DNA of 64,000 bases from Nocardioides sp. AX2bis (lineage in GTDB: Bacteria; Actinomycetota; Actinomycetes; Propionibacteriales; Nocardioidaceae): the NCBI RefSeq assembly GCF_902506435.1, contig NZ_LR733215.1, positions 1,283,509 to 1,347,508 of the forward strand. Direction: 5' to 3'. A program made the translations under genes and the position numbers. The notes under the pieces are model-generated. The model was not told where the DNA came from and made no database searches. It saw only the letters and a list, made by a program, of their open reading frames with translations. The first letter of the stretch is position 1. Each line of letters starts with the position of its first letter. Shown one piece after another: positions 20,917 through 29,827 of this stretch.

Positions 20917-21216
20917 GTGGCCCGGGTCCGAGGCCGGTCGATGGCACCGTCCCTCGCCCCGGGGGACCGGCTGCTGGTGCGGTACGGCGCCGCGCCCCGT
21001 CCCGGCGACGTGGTCGTCGCGCGGTTCCCCGACGGCACGGTCGTGGTCAAGCGCGCCGTCGACCGGCGTACGACGAGGGCCGGCGGCCCGGGCTGGTGGC
21101 TGCTCAGCGACGACCCGGACGCAGGAGTCGACTCGCGGCACCGCGGCCCCGTCGCGGCGCACGACGTGCTCGGGGTGGTGCGGGCCCGGCTGTGGCCGTA
21201 CCCCCGACGGGTGTGA
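20917..21216 (+). CDS. sodX: SodN maturation protease (signal-peptidase S26 family)
   Basis: The 99-residue minimal S24/S26 peptidase has Ser8 in VRGRSMAPSLAPGDRLLV as the probable nucleophile and Lys45 in VVVKRAV as general base. A membrane anchor is absent, so it works in the cytoplasm, as needed to trim pro-SodN. The start matters: ATG 20941 would fall just after the catalytic Ser, so GTG 20917 is the shortest usable start. The ribosome site before it is poor. It is divergent from sodN across 132 bases, the usual sodN-sodX neighbourhood. Confidence 0.88.
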   Translation: MARVRGRSMAPSLAPGDRLLVRYGAAPRPGDVVVARFPDGTVVVKRAVDRRTTRAGGPGWWLLSDDPDAGVDSRHRGPVAAHDVLGVVRARLWPYPRRV

Positions 21217-21246
21217 CGCACGTCTCGGCAGGCGCGGTGTCCACAC

Positions 21247-22482
<1,236 letters not shown>

Positions 22483-22547
22483 CCCGGGTGCCCGCCAGCC
22501 GGGCCGGGGGTCCCGGCGGCGGGCCGAGCGGTAGTAGGTTCGCGGCC

Positions 22548-23516
22548 ATGTTCGCCGTCTACGCCGAGTCCTTCTCCTCCGACGACCCGCTGTCCGGCCT
22601 GGTGCTGGGTGAGCGGCCCGAGCCCGAGGTCCCCGACGGGTGGACCACGATCACCGTCAAGGCCGCCTCGCTGAACCACCACGACCTGTTCTCGCTGCGC
22701 GGGGTCGGGCTCAAGGCGGAACAGCTGCCGATGATCCTCGGCACCGACGCCGCCGGCCTCGACGAGGACGGCAACGAGGTCGTCGTGCACGGCGTGGTCA
22801 GCGACCCGTCCTGGCGGGGTGACGAGACCTTCGACCCGCGCCGCTCGCTGCTCAGCGAGCGCCACCAGGGCGCGATGGCCGAGCGGGTGGCGGTGCCGCG
22901 CGCCAACGTCGTCCCGAAGCCGGCCTCCCTGTCCTTCGCGGAGGCCGCCTGCCTGCCCACCGCCTGGCTGACCGCCTACCGGATGCTCTTCACCCGCGGC
23001 GAGCTGCGCGCGGGGGAGACCGTGCTGGTGCAGGGTGCGGGCGGCGGGGTCGCGACCGCCGCGATCACCCTGGCCCGCGCGGCCGGCCTGCGGGTCCTGG
23101 CCACCAGCCGCGACGAGGCCAAGCGGGCCCGCGCGCTCGAGATCGGCGCCCACGAGGTCTTCGAGTCGGGCGCCCGGCTGCCGGGCAAGGTGGACGCGGT
23201 CATCGAGACCGTCGGCAAGGCGACGTGGTCGCACTCGATCCGCTCGCTCCGCCCGGGAGGACGCCTGATCACCTCCGGCACCACCTCCGGCCCCAAGCTC
23301 GACGACGCCGAGCTGACCCGGATCTTCTTCCTCCAGCTCAGCGTGATCGGCTCGACGATGGGTACCCGCGAGGAGCTCGCCGCGCTGGTGACCATGCTCG
23401 ACGCCACCGGCACCCGCCCGCTGATCGACCGCGAGCTGCCGATGGACCAGGCCCGCGACGGCTTCGCCGCGATGCTCGAGGGCGACCTGTTCGGCAAGGT
23501 GGTCCTCACCCGGTGA
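22548..23516 (+). CDS. zinc-binding-type alcohol dehydrogenase family protein (MDR)
   Basis: The 322-residue medium-chain dehydrogenase/reductase has a GroES-like N-terminal half (VKAASLNHHDLFSLRGVG, ILGTDAAGLDEDG) and a Rossmann half with VLVQGAGGGVATAAITLARAAG and GGRLITSGTTSG. The catalytic and structural Zn Cys sets are missing, so it is closer to the zinc-free quinone-oxidoreductase branch. The substrate is unknown. ATG 22548 fits the family start. The stop overlaps the SDR gene by GTGA, suggesting two reductases used together. Confidence 0.86.
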   Translation: MFAVYAESFSSDDPLSGLVLGERPEPEVPDGWTTITVKAASLNHHDLFSLRGVGLKAEQLPMILGTDAAGLDEDGNEVVVHGVVSDPSWRGDETFDPRRSLLSERHQGAMAERVAVPRANVVPKPASLSFAEAACLPTAWLTAYRMLFTRGELRAGETVLVQGAGGGVATAAITLARAAGLRVLATSRDEAKRARALEIGAHEVFESGARLPGKVDAVIETVGKATWSHSIRSLRPGGRLITSGTTSGPKLDDAELTRIFFLQLSVIGSTMGTREELAALVTMLDATGTRPLIDRELPMDQARDGFAAMLEGDLFGKVVLTR

Positions 23517-24187
23517 GCACCCACCTGCTCACCGGCGCCGGGTCGGGCATCGGCCGCGTCCTGGCCGAGCGGCTCCTGGCCCGGGGCGACGAGGTGCTGG
23601 CGGTGGCCCGCTCCGAGGAGCGCGCGGCGGAGATGGCGGCCGACCTGGGTGGGGTCACCACGCTGGTGGCCGACCTCGCCGACGCCGCGAGCGTCGAGGC
23701 GCTGGGGGACCGGCTGCCCCCGCGGCTCGACTCCGTCGTGCACGCCGCCGGGGTCGTCGAGCTCGGCGCGGTCGCCGACCTGCCGGCCTCGGCCTGGACC
23801 GAGCAGCTCGCGGTCAACCTCGTCGCCCCGGCGGTGCTGACCCGGGTCGCGCTCCCGGCGCTGCGCACCGCGCGCGGCACGGTCGTCCTGGTCAACTCGG
23901 GCGCCGGCCTGCGCGCCAACCCGCAGTGGGCGGCGTACGCGGCCTCCAAGCACGGCCTGCGTGCCCTCGCCGACAGCCTGCGCGCGGAGGAGCCGGACCT
24001 CCGGGTGACCTCGGTCTTCCCCGGACGCACCGCGACCGCCATGCAGGAGACGGTGCACGCCCAGGAGGGCAAGGCGTACGACGCCTCGGACTGGATCCAG
24101 CCAGGGACCGTCGCCGACCTCGTGCTGCACGTGCTCGACCTCCCCCGCGACGCCGAGGTGCCCGAGCTGGTCGTCAAGCCGGTGTGA
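23513..24187 (+). CDS. short-chain dehydrogenase/reductase (SDR)
   Basis: The 224-residue classical SDR has the cofactor loop TGAGSGIGR (residues 6-14), VHAAGVVELG in the NAG position, a Ser in VNSGAGL, and the active-site YAASK motif. Only the short C-terminal lobe follows, so the protein is at the small end of the family. It is translationally coupled to the upstream MDR enzyme. The substrate is unknown. Confidence 0.88.
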   Translation: MSTHLLTGAGSGIGRVLAERLLARGDEVLAVARSEERAAEMAADLGGVTTLVADLADAASVEALGDRLPPRLDSVVHAAGVVELGAVADLPASAWTEQLAVNLVAPAVLTRVALPALRTARGTVVLVNSGAGLRANPQWAAYAASKHGLRALADSLRAEEPDLRVTSVFPGRTATAMQETVHAQEGKAYDASDWIQPGTVADLVLHVLDLPRDAEVPELVVKPV

Positions 24188-24218
24188 CCTGGACCGGGTG
24201 TAACGCCGACGGGTCCCG

Positions 24219-24800
24219 GTGACAAGGACGGGTGTGGACAGCGACGACCTGACCGGCATCGGCCGCGACCCCGACCTCCTCGAGGCGTTCTACCGAGAGC
24301 ACGTCGAAGCGGTGCAGCGTTTCGTCGCGCGACGGGTGGGGGACCCCCACACCGCTGCGGACCTGACGACCCAGGTGTTCTTGGCGGTGATCGACGCCGC
24401 AGCCGGGTACGACCCGAGTCGCGGGGCGCCGCGGGCATGGTTGTTCGGCATCGCCCGTCACGTGGTGGCCGGGGAGCACCGGCGGGCCCGGCGGCAGCGG
24501 GAGTCCGCCCAGCGCTGGGGGACCCGTCGCGACCTCGAGCCCGACGCCGTGGAACGTGCCACCGAGCGTCTCGACGCCGAGCGCGACGGCCGTCGCGTGC
24601 ACGAGCAGGTGTCTCGCCTCCCCGAGGGCCTGCGCGCCGTGGTCGAGCTGGTCCTCGTCGACGGGCTCGACCTCTCCGACGCCGCGGACGTCCTCGGGAT
24701 CACCGTCGGCAACGCCCGCGTCCGCCTGCACCGGGGACGCCGCCGACTGGCGGCCTCCCTGCCCGCCCTGACCCGACCCACCGAGGAGGTAGCACCGTGA
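24219..24800 (+). CDS. ECF-family RNA polymerase sigma factor
   Basis: The 193-residue sigma factor has region 2 (LLEAFYREHVEAVQRFVARRV ... TTQVFLAVIDAAAGYDPSRGAPRAWLFGIARHVVAGEHRR) and region 4 (LPEGLRAVVELVLVDGLDLSDAADVLGITVGNARVRLHRGRRRL). The start is uncertain: GTG 24219 or GTG 24234. It overlaps the next gene by four bases. That neighbour is a membrane protein without a zinc anti-sigma motif, so the regulation is probably not of the RsrA kind. Confidence 0.88.
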   Translation: MTRTGVDSDDLTGIGRDPDLLEAFYREHVEAVQRFVARRVGDPHTAADLTTQVFLAVIDAAAGYDPSRGAPRAWLFGIARHVVAGEHRRARRQRESAQRWGTRRDLEPDAVERATERLDAERDGRRVHEQVSRLPEGLRAVVELVLVDGLDLSDAADVLGITVGNARVRLHRGRRRLAASLPALTRPTEEVAP

Positions 24801-25402
24801 CGACAGATCTGGACAGCTTCGAGAGCAGACTGCTCGCCAACCTGCGAGCCGAGGTCGCGGAGCGCGCAGCAGCGGGTGCTGCGGTCCCTGGCAGCGACAG
24901 GCCGGGCCTCGGGCCCCGGCGGCTCGCCGCCGCCCTGGCGGCCGCCGCGGCCGTCGTGGCCACCGCCGTCGCGGTGCCCGCCCTCCTGGGCCCCAGCCCG
25001 GCGTACGCCGTGGGAGACGGTCCCGGCGGGACGATCGAGGTCGAGATCGACCGGCTCGAGGATGCTGCCGGGTTGGAGCGGGCCCTCGAGGACGAGGGCG
25101 TGGCTGCTGATGTCCAGTACCTCGGAACGGACCTCCGGTGCCAGGACGACCGGTACCGGGACGCGCCGTCAGCGCCGGGCAGCCGGACGACCTTCGAGGT
25201 CGGCTCGGGCGGCATACGGGTGGTGCTGGACCGCCGGGACGTGGTCGAGGGGCGGACCGTGGTGATCGCTGCCTCGACATCGTCCCCGGGAGGAGTGGAC
25301 GAGAACGGCATCGAGGACATGGGCGGCACCTACGGCGAGGTCGGCATCGCCCGGGGCCTGGTTGCGCCGTGCGAGCCCGAGCCGAACGACTCGTCGCTCT
25401 GA
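24797..25402 (+). CDS. membrane-anchored partner of the ECF sigma factor
   Basis: The 201-residue protein has a cytoplasmic N-terminus of about 42 residues, one hydrophobic helix (about 43-65, Ala/Val-rich), an SPAYAV turn, then an extracytoplasmic domain of about 130 residues with two Cys (LRCQDD and APCEPE). This is the usual shape of membrane proteins encoded with ECF sigma factors, where the inner tail may bind sigma and the outer domain senses a signal. No HxxxCxxC site exists. The anti-sigma role is inferred from position (GTGA overlap), not from homology. Confidence 0.7.
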   Translation: MTTDLDSFESRLLANLRAEVAERAAAGAAVPGSDRPGLGPRRLAAALAAAAAVVATAVAVPALLGPSPAYAVGDGPGGTIEVEIDRLEDAAGLERALEDEGVAADVQYLGTDLRCQDDRYRDAPSAPGSRTTFEVGSGGIRVVLDRRDVVEGRTVVIAASTSSPGGVDENGIEDMGGTYGEVGIARGLVAPCEPEPNDSSL

Positions 25403-25404
25403 GT

Positions 25405-25470
25405 GTCCGCAACCGTCATCTCGACGCGCCGCGAGCGTCACCTCGGCTGTCCGCGAGCGTCATCTGGGCT
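25405..25470. repeat. three imperfect 22-bp tandem repeats
   Basis: Three copies with exact 22-base period start at 25405, 25427 and 25449, with consensus near TCCGCGAGCGTCATCTCGGC. They fill the gap between the stop of the sigma-partner gene and the stop of the TetR gene. The last copy reaches the TetR stop codon. Copies differ at a few positions. Confidence 0.6.
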
Positions 25471-26119
25471 AGCGCTCGGAGCGCCAGCTCAACGCGCCGA
25501 CGAGCACCATCCGCAGCTGGGTGCGGGCCGACTCGACCAGCCGCTTCTCCTCCTCCGGCTCCTCGCCGGCGTGCAGCACGGCGACGGCGGTGGCCACGAG
25601 GGCGGTCACGAAGAGGTTGGACAGGATCCGGAGGTCCTCGGTGGTCCAGGCGTCGGTCCCGGGCAGGCGCTGCAGGTCGCTGGCCAGCTCGCGCTCGAAC
25701 AGCTCGATGCTGCGCGCGATCGCCTCGCGCACCGCGGGCGGCCCGGCCTCGCGCTCGCGGGCGATGAAGGCGAAGTGGGCCTGCTGGGCGTGCACGTGGG
25801 CGATGAGGACGTCGATCGAGCTGTCGATCAGGTCGTCGTAGGCGGGGTCGTGCAGGCGGACGTCGCGCAGCATCTCGCGCAGCGACACGAACGACTCCTC
25901 GACCAGCGCCAGCCCGAGGGCCTCGATCGACTCGAAGTGCCGGTAGAACCCGGTGGGCACGATGCCCACCTCCTTGGCCACCTGGCGCAGGGACAGCGCC
26001 ACCAGGCTGCTGCCCTCGCAGAGCCGGAGGGCCGCGTCGAGGATGGCGCGACGGGTCTGCTCCTTGCGCTCGGCCCGTGACTCGGGCCGCGGGCCCGGGT
26101 TCTCGGACGTCAGCACCAT
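25469..26119 (-). CDS. TetR-family regulator of the desaturase locus
   Basis: The 216-residue protein has a TetR N-terminal helix-turn-helix (RRAILDAALRLCEGSSLVALSLRQVAKEVGIVPTGFYRHFESIEAL) and a ligand-binding helical domain ending near TALVATAVAVLHAGEEPEEEKRLVESARTQLRM. ATG 26119 places the helix-turn-helix at the usual distance; the frame is open upstream but would run through the promoter region. It is divergent from the ferredoxin reductase and desaturase genes, the arrangement of fatty-acid-responsive regulators such as DesT. Acyl-CoA sensing is inferred. Confidence 0.87.
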   Translation of the reverse strand: MVLTSENPGPRPESRAERKEQTRRAILDAALRLCEGSSLVALSLRQVAKEVGIVPTGFYRHFESIEALGLALVEESFVSLREMLRDVRLHDPAYDDLIDSSIDVLIAHVHAQQAHFAFIAREREAGPPAVREAIARSIELFERELASDLQRLPGTDAWTTEDLRILSNLFVTALVATAVAVLHAGEEPEEEKRLVESARTQLRMVLVGALSWRSER

Positions 26120-26163
26120 GACCCTCATCCTACGTGCGTGCGCGGCGTCACGCGTCGCGGCGG

Positions 26164-26192
26164 TTGACGGTCGGCCCCGACCCGACCATATT
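26164..26192 (+). promoter_or_regulatory. probable promoter of the reductase-desaturase operon
   Basis: TTGACG (26164-26169) and CATATT (26187-26192) are 17 bases apart, a sigma-70-like pair that stands out in this GC-rich DNA. The reductase start follows at 26230. Confidence 0.5.
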
Positions 26193-26194
26193 GA

Positions 26195-26216
26195 TGAGTG
26201 CACATCCGTACACTCA
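26195..26216. promoter_or_regulatory. palindromic operator, probably for the TetR regulator
   Basis: The 22-bp imperfect palindrome has arms TGAGTGCAC and GTACACTCA around four central bases, with one mismatch per arm. It begins just after the predicted -10, where a bound TetR dimer would block transcription of the reductase and desaturase genes. Confidence 0.6.
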
Positions 26217-26229
26217 ATGGGAGCAGACG

Positions 26230-27345
26230 ATGAGCACCACGACCACCGGCACGACCACCGCCCCGCTCGGCAGCCTCGCCCAGCGGGTGCTGCGCTCGCG
26301 CACGATGGCGGCGCTGACCCAGCCGCACGGCGTCGACCGCTACCTCGAGCTGGTCAACCCGATGTGGGCCGCGCACGAGGTGCGCGCCCGAATCGCCGAC
26401 GTGCACCGCGAGGTCGACGTGCCCGGGCACCCGCCCGTCGCCACCCTGACCCTCGAGCCGACCTCGACCTGGCAGGGCCACCGCGCCGGCCAGCACGTCC
26501 AGCTCGGCGTCGAGGTCGACGGAGCCCGGCGTACGACCCGGGTCTTCACCGTCTCCAGCCCGGACTCGCGGCCCGGGGACCGCTTCACCGTCACCATGCG
26601 CGCCAACCCCGACGGCGTCGTGTCGCGCTACCTGACCGGCCGCGCCGCGATCGGCAGCACCGTGCACCTGTCGCAGGCGCAGGGCGACTTCGTCCTGCCC
26701 GACCGCGTCCCCGAGCACGTCGTGATGATCTCCGGCGGCTCCGGGATCACTCCGGTGATGTCGATGCTGCGGTCGCTGCAGCGCCGGACGCACCGCGGCC
26801 GGGTCACCTTCATCCACTACGCCCAGAGTCCCGAGCACCAGATCTACGCCGCGGAGCTGGCCGACGTGGCCGCCTCGGGCCACGGCATCGACCTGCACCT
26901 GCTGCACCCCGAGCTCGGTGACCCGGCCCTCTCGCCGGCGTGGCTCGAGCGGCTCGTGCCCGGCTACCGCGAGGTGCCGACGTGGGCCTGCGGCCCGGCT
27001 CCGCTGATCGAGGCGGTGCACGGGGCGTACGACGGCTCCGAGGCGCTGCACGTCGAGTACTTCAAGCCCCCGCGCACCGGCGGCGGCGAGGCCGGCGGCG
27101 AGATCACCTTCGCCCGCTCCGGCCGTACCGCCCCCAACACCGGCGAGAGCCTGCTGGTGCAGGCCGAGGCGCTGGGCCTGCGCCCGGAGTCCGGGTGCCG
27201 GATGGGGATCTGCTTCACCTGCGTGAGCCGCAAGGACGAGGGCACCGTGCGCCACGTCGTCAGCGGCGACGAGTCCTCCCTGCCCGACGAGGAGATCCGC
27301 GTCTGCGTCTCGGCCCCGGTCGGCGACTGCACCGTCGACCTCTGA
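26230..27345 (+). CDS. ferredoxin reductase with C-terminal [2Fe-2S] domain
   Basis: The 371-residue flavoprotein feeds electrons to the desaturase. Its FAD-binding barrel (about 50-150) is followed by an NAD(P) domain starting at VVMISGGSGITPVMSML. The C-terminal plant-type ferredoxin domain has C323, C328, C331 and C359 in the order C-x4-C-x2-C-x27-C. ATG 26230 was chosen because the longer frame would cross the promoter and operator. The same reductase/desaturase partnership exists in M. tuberculosis (Rv3230c with DesA3). Confidence 0.92.
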   Translation: MSTTTTGTTTAPLGSLAQRVLRSRTMAALTQPHGVDRYLELVNPMWAAHEVRARIADVHREVDVPGHPPVATLTLEPTSTWQGHRAGQHVQLGVEVDGARRTTRVFTVSSPDSRPGDRFTVTMRANPDGVVSRYLTGRAAIGSTVHLSQAQGDFVLPDRVPEHVVMISGGSGITPVMSMLRSLQRRTHRGRVTFIHYAQSPEHQIYAAELADVAASGHGIDLHLLHPELGDPALSPAWLERLVPGYREVPTWACGPAPLIEAVHGAYDGSEALHVEYFKPPRTGGGEAGGEITFARSGRTAPNTGESLLVQAEALGLRPESGCRMGICFTCVSRKDEGTVRHVVSGDESSLPDEEIRVCVSAPVGDCTVDL

Positions 27346-27421
27346 GCCACCTCCGCGCACCCTCCCGCACGCCCTGAACCGCACCTTCCTGAACCGCACC
27401 GTCCGAGAAGGGACGACCACC

Positions 27422-28579
27422 ATGACCATGACCATGACGAACCCGCAGCCCACCGCCGAGGAGGCCGCCGGGACGAAGCGGCTGACCGCCGAGCAGCTCG
27501 AGCGCCTCGGCGAGGAGCTGGACGCGATCCGCCAGCGGATCCTGGCCGACCTCGGCGAGGAGGACGCCGCCTACATCCGCAAGGTCGTCAAGGCCCAGCG
27601 CGGCTTCGAGATCGCCGGGCGCGCGCTGTTCTACCTCCCGCCGGCCTGGCCGCTGGCCGTGGCGTCGCTGAGCATCTCCAAGATCCTCGACAACATGGAG
27701 ATCGGCCACAACGTCATGCACGGCCAGTACGACTGGATGGGCGACCCCGGCCTGAACTCGCGGATGTACGAGTGGGACAACGTCTGCCCCAGCGACCAGT
27801 GGAAGAACTCCCACAACTTCATCCACCACACGTACACCAACATCGTCGGCAAGGACCGCGACATCGGGTACGGCGTGCTCCGGATGGACGAGGACCAGCC
27901 GTGGCACCCGTACTACCTGGGCAACCCGGTCTACGCGCTCCTGCTGATGGTGTTCTTCGAGTGGGGCGTGGCCATGCACGACCTCGAGGTCGAGAACCTG
28001 GTCTCGGGCGGGCGGAGCCTGGAGGACAACAAGCCGCTCTACCCGGGGCTGCTGCGCAAGATGCGCCGCCAGGCCGTCAAGGACTACCTGCTGTTCCCGG
28101 CACTGACCGGACCGCTGTTCCCGCTGACCTTCGCCGGCAACGCCGTGGCCAACCTAGTGCGCAACGTCTGGGCGTTCAACATCATCTTCTGCGGGCACTT
28201 CCCGGCCGGCGTCGCGACCTTCAGCATCGAGGAGTGCGAGGACGAGACCCGCGGCCACTGGTACTACCGCCAGCTCCTCGGCTCGGCCAACATCACCGGC
28301 GGCAAGGTCTTCCACCTGCTGACCGGCAACCTGTCGCACCAGATCGAGCACCACCTCTTCCCCGACCTGCCGGCGCGCCGCTACCCGCAGATCGCCGAGG
28401 AGGTCCGCGAGATCTGCGAGCGCTACGACCTGGACTACAACGCCGGCCCGCTCGGCAAGCAGCTGTTCAGCGTGGCCCGCAAGATCTGCCGGATGGCGCT
28501 GCCGGACCGGAGGAAGGCTCCGCAGGACGACGTCGTCGAGCCCGTCGAGGTCGTGACCGAACCCACGGTGGCGGCCTGA
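27422..28579 (+). CDS. membrane fatty-acid (acyl-CoA) desaturase, DesA3-like
   Basis: The 385-residue di-iron membrane desaturase introduces a double bond, probably at position 9 of an acyl-CoA. The three His boxes are present: H96-N-V-M-H100, H131-N-F-I-H134-H135, and Q-I-E-H310-H311. Hydrophobic spans occur near 65-85, 165-185 and 225-260. It lies 76 bases after the reductase gene, under the same predicted TetR operator, and would adjust membrane fluidity. ATG 27422 is one of three closely spaced in-frame ATGs. Confidence 0.93.
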   Translation: MTMTMTNPQPTAEEAAGTKRLTAEQLERLGEELDAIRQRILADLGEEDAAYIRKVVKAQRGFEIAGRALFYLPPAWPLAVASLSISKILDNMEIGHNVMHGQYDWMGDPGLNSRMYEWDNVCPSDQWKNSHNFIHHTYTNIVGKDRDIGYGVLRMDEDQPWHPYYLGNPVYALLLMVFFEWGVAMHDLEVENLVSGGRSLEDNKPLYPGLLRKMRRQAVKDYLLFPALTGPLFPLTFAGNAVANLVRNVWAFNIIFCGHFPAGVATFSIEECEDETRGHWYYRQLLGSANITGGKVFHLLTGNLSHQIEHHLFPDLPARRYPQIAEEVREICERYDLDYNAGPLGKQLFSVARKICRMALPDRRKAPQDDVVEPVEVVTEPTVAA

Positions 28580-28603
28580 CGCCGCAGACGGGACACTGAG
28601 GTC

Positions 28604-28810
28604 ATGCCGGACCACCTGAGCAAGGGCGAGATCGCCAAGGACGCCCTCCAGTCGGGTGCCGAGGCCACCGCCGGAGCCGTCGGCCACGTCGCCACGATCA
28701 TCACTGGCGCGGTCAAGGACGTCGCCACCACCGTCGGCGGGCTGGCCACCGACCTGTTCGAGATCCGCGACGCGGCCCGGCGGGCCACCCGGGAGCACGG
28801 CGAGGACTGA
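28604..28810 (+). CDS. short amphipathic protein of unknown function
   Basis: The 68-residue protein is rich in Ala, Thr, Gly and Val (KDALQSGAEATAGAVGHVATIITGAVKDVATTVGGLATDLFE), with a charged C-terminus. The middle could form one amphipathic or membrane-associated helix. It starts 24 bases after the desaturase stop and may be the operon's third gene. I do not recognise a family. Confidence 0.6.
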   Translation: MPDHLSKGEIAKDALQSGAEATAGAVGHVATIITGAVKDVATTVGGLATDLFEIRDAARRATREHGED

Positions 28811-28832
28811 GTCCCGGGCGGGTCACCGCCCA

Positions 28833-28880
28833 GACGTCATACGAGCCGCACCCCAGCCCGGGTGCGGCTCATATGACGTC
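28833..28880. repeat. long palindrome between convergent genes, GACGTCAT type
   Basis: A 21-base inverted repeat with one mismatch spans 28833-28853 and 28860-28880, both ends reading GACGTCAT/ATGACGTC. It lies between the 68-residue gene and the acetoacetate-decarboxylase-like gene, so it may act as a terminator. The right arm with its flank, ATGACGTCCCGGGC (28873-28886), recurs at 36682-36695. Confidence 0.75.
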
Positions 28881-28907
28881 CCGGGCAGTCGGCGGGGGCG
28901 GAGGGCC

Positions 28908-29525
28908 TCAGCCGAAGCGAAGGCGGAACGCCTCCAGGCGTACGGAGCCGAGCGGGCGGGCGGCGGCCAGCCAGGACAGCGGGCCGTCGGGTCCGAGCTG
29001 CCAGCGCGCCCGCAGCGGGCGTACCCGGGCGCTCCCGGAGACGGGGGTGACCCGCGGGCCGTCGGTCTCGGGCACCGCCGGCTGGTCGGTGGTGAACCGC
29101 AGCGGCACCCGGGGGCCGCCGCGGCCCCGTTCGGCGACCGTCGTGCTCGCCGTGGGCACCGCGCCGACCTCCGCGGACCAGGTGCCGCCGGTGGGGGAGG
29201 CGGGGGTGGTGAAGGTCCCCAACCCCTTCGGGATCGCCCACAGCGCCCGGCCGCCGTCGCGGGAGGCGGGGGAGTCGACCCAGATGTCGGTGATCTCGAC
29301 CCGGACGGCGGCGCCCCGGCGTACCGGACGGGCGACCAGCAGCTCGCGGTAGGTCAGCGGGCTGGGGTCGGCGTAGTCGACCCACGCGGCGCCCCACAGC
29401 CCTCGCGGGCGCACGCCCCCGGCGCCCTCGGCTGCCCGCGGCAGCCAGAACAGGCTCACCCACATCGAGCCGTGCAGGTGCCACGGCGCGTCGGGGTAGG
29501 GCGGCCCGTCCGGTGCCGACGACAC
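28908..29525 (-). CDS. acetoacetate decarboxylase-like family protein
   Basis: The 205-residue protein resembles the ADC beta-barrel family: SMWVSLFWLP, WVDYADPSPLTYRELLVARPVRR, VDSPASRDGGRALWAIPKGLGTF and a basic, Pro-rich middle. I cannot confirm that the Schiff-base lysine of true decarboxylases is present, so catalysis is uncertain. GTG 29525 lies 4 bases after the DUF6104 stop, so the two are probably cotranscribed. The longer upstream frame overlaps DUF6104 and is rejected. Confidence 0.65.
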   Translation of the reverse strand: MSSAPDGPPYPDAPWHLHGSMWVSLFWLPRAAEGAGGVRPRGLWGAAWVDYADPSPLTYRELLVARPVRRGAAVRVEITDIWVDSPASRDGGRALWAIPKGLGTFTTPASPTGGTWSAEVGAVPTASTTVAERGRGGPRVPLRFTTDQPAVPETDGPRVTPVSGSARVRPLRARWQLGPDGPLSWLAAARPLGSVRLEAFRLRFG

Positions 29526-29529
29526 GCGG

Positions 29530-29706
29530 TCAGTCCTCGGGGTCGTCGAGGCGTGCGAGCCAGGTCGCGAACCGCTCCACCGCCGCCTCGTGCTCGGGGT
29601 GGGTGTCGGTGAACTCCTGCAGCCGCTCGCCCAGCCACGCCAGGGTGACCTCCTCGTCACCCCGGCGTCGCTGCAGCTCCTCGATTCCGCGGTCGGTGAA
29701 GTACAT
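29530..29706 (-). CDS. DUF6104 small protein
   Basis: The 58-residue protein MYFTDRGIEELQRRRGDEEV ... ATWLARLDDPED matches the short acidic actinobacterial DUF6104 family, often found next to kgd. It is probably an all-helical cytoplasmic protein. ATG 29706 has a GGAGGAGCA ribosome site upstream. Function unknown. Confidence 0.8.
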   Translation of the reverse strand: MYFTDRGIEELQRRRGDEEVTLAWLGERLQEFTDTHPEHEAAVERFATWLARLDDPED

Positions 29707-29799
29707 CCGTGCTGCTCCTCCACGTCGGGTCACTGGGTCTCGTCAGGGCGGTCGCGGCCTCGCAGGCTCGCCCGCGCGCCTGCTCGACCGGCTTTCCTA

Positions 29800-29827
29800 C
29801 CTGACCGGCGGCTCCGCCGCGGTCAGG
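29800..29827 (-). terminator. kgd terminator overlapping its stop codon
   Basis: CCTGACC (29800-29806) pairs with GGTCAGG (29821-29827), with an inner GGCGG/CCGCC pair. The kgd stop codon (29823-29825) lies inside the stem. Confidence 0.65.

Noticed and set aside
21222..21237. A TGTGACGCACGTCTCG sequence as a third CRP-type site before malic enzyme
   Set aside because: The second half-site matches only three of five positions, well below the other two boxes.
27373..27400. 13-base direct repeat CCTGAACCGCACC before the desaturase gene
   Set aside because: Two copies only, no symmetry and no link to a promoter; probably a simple duplication.
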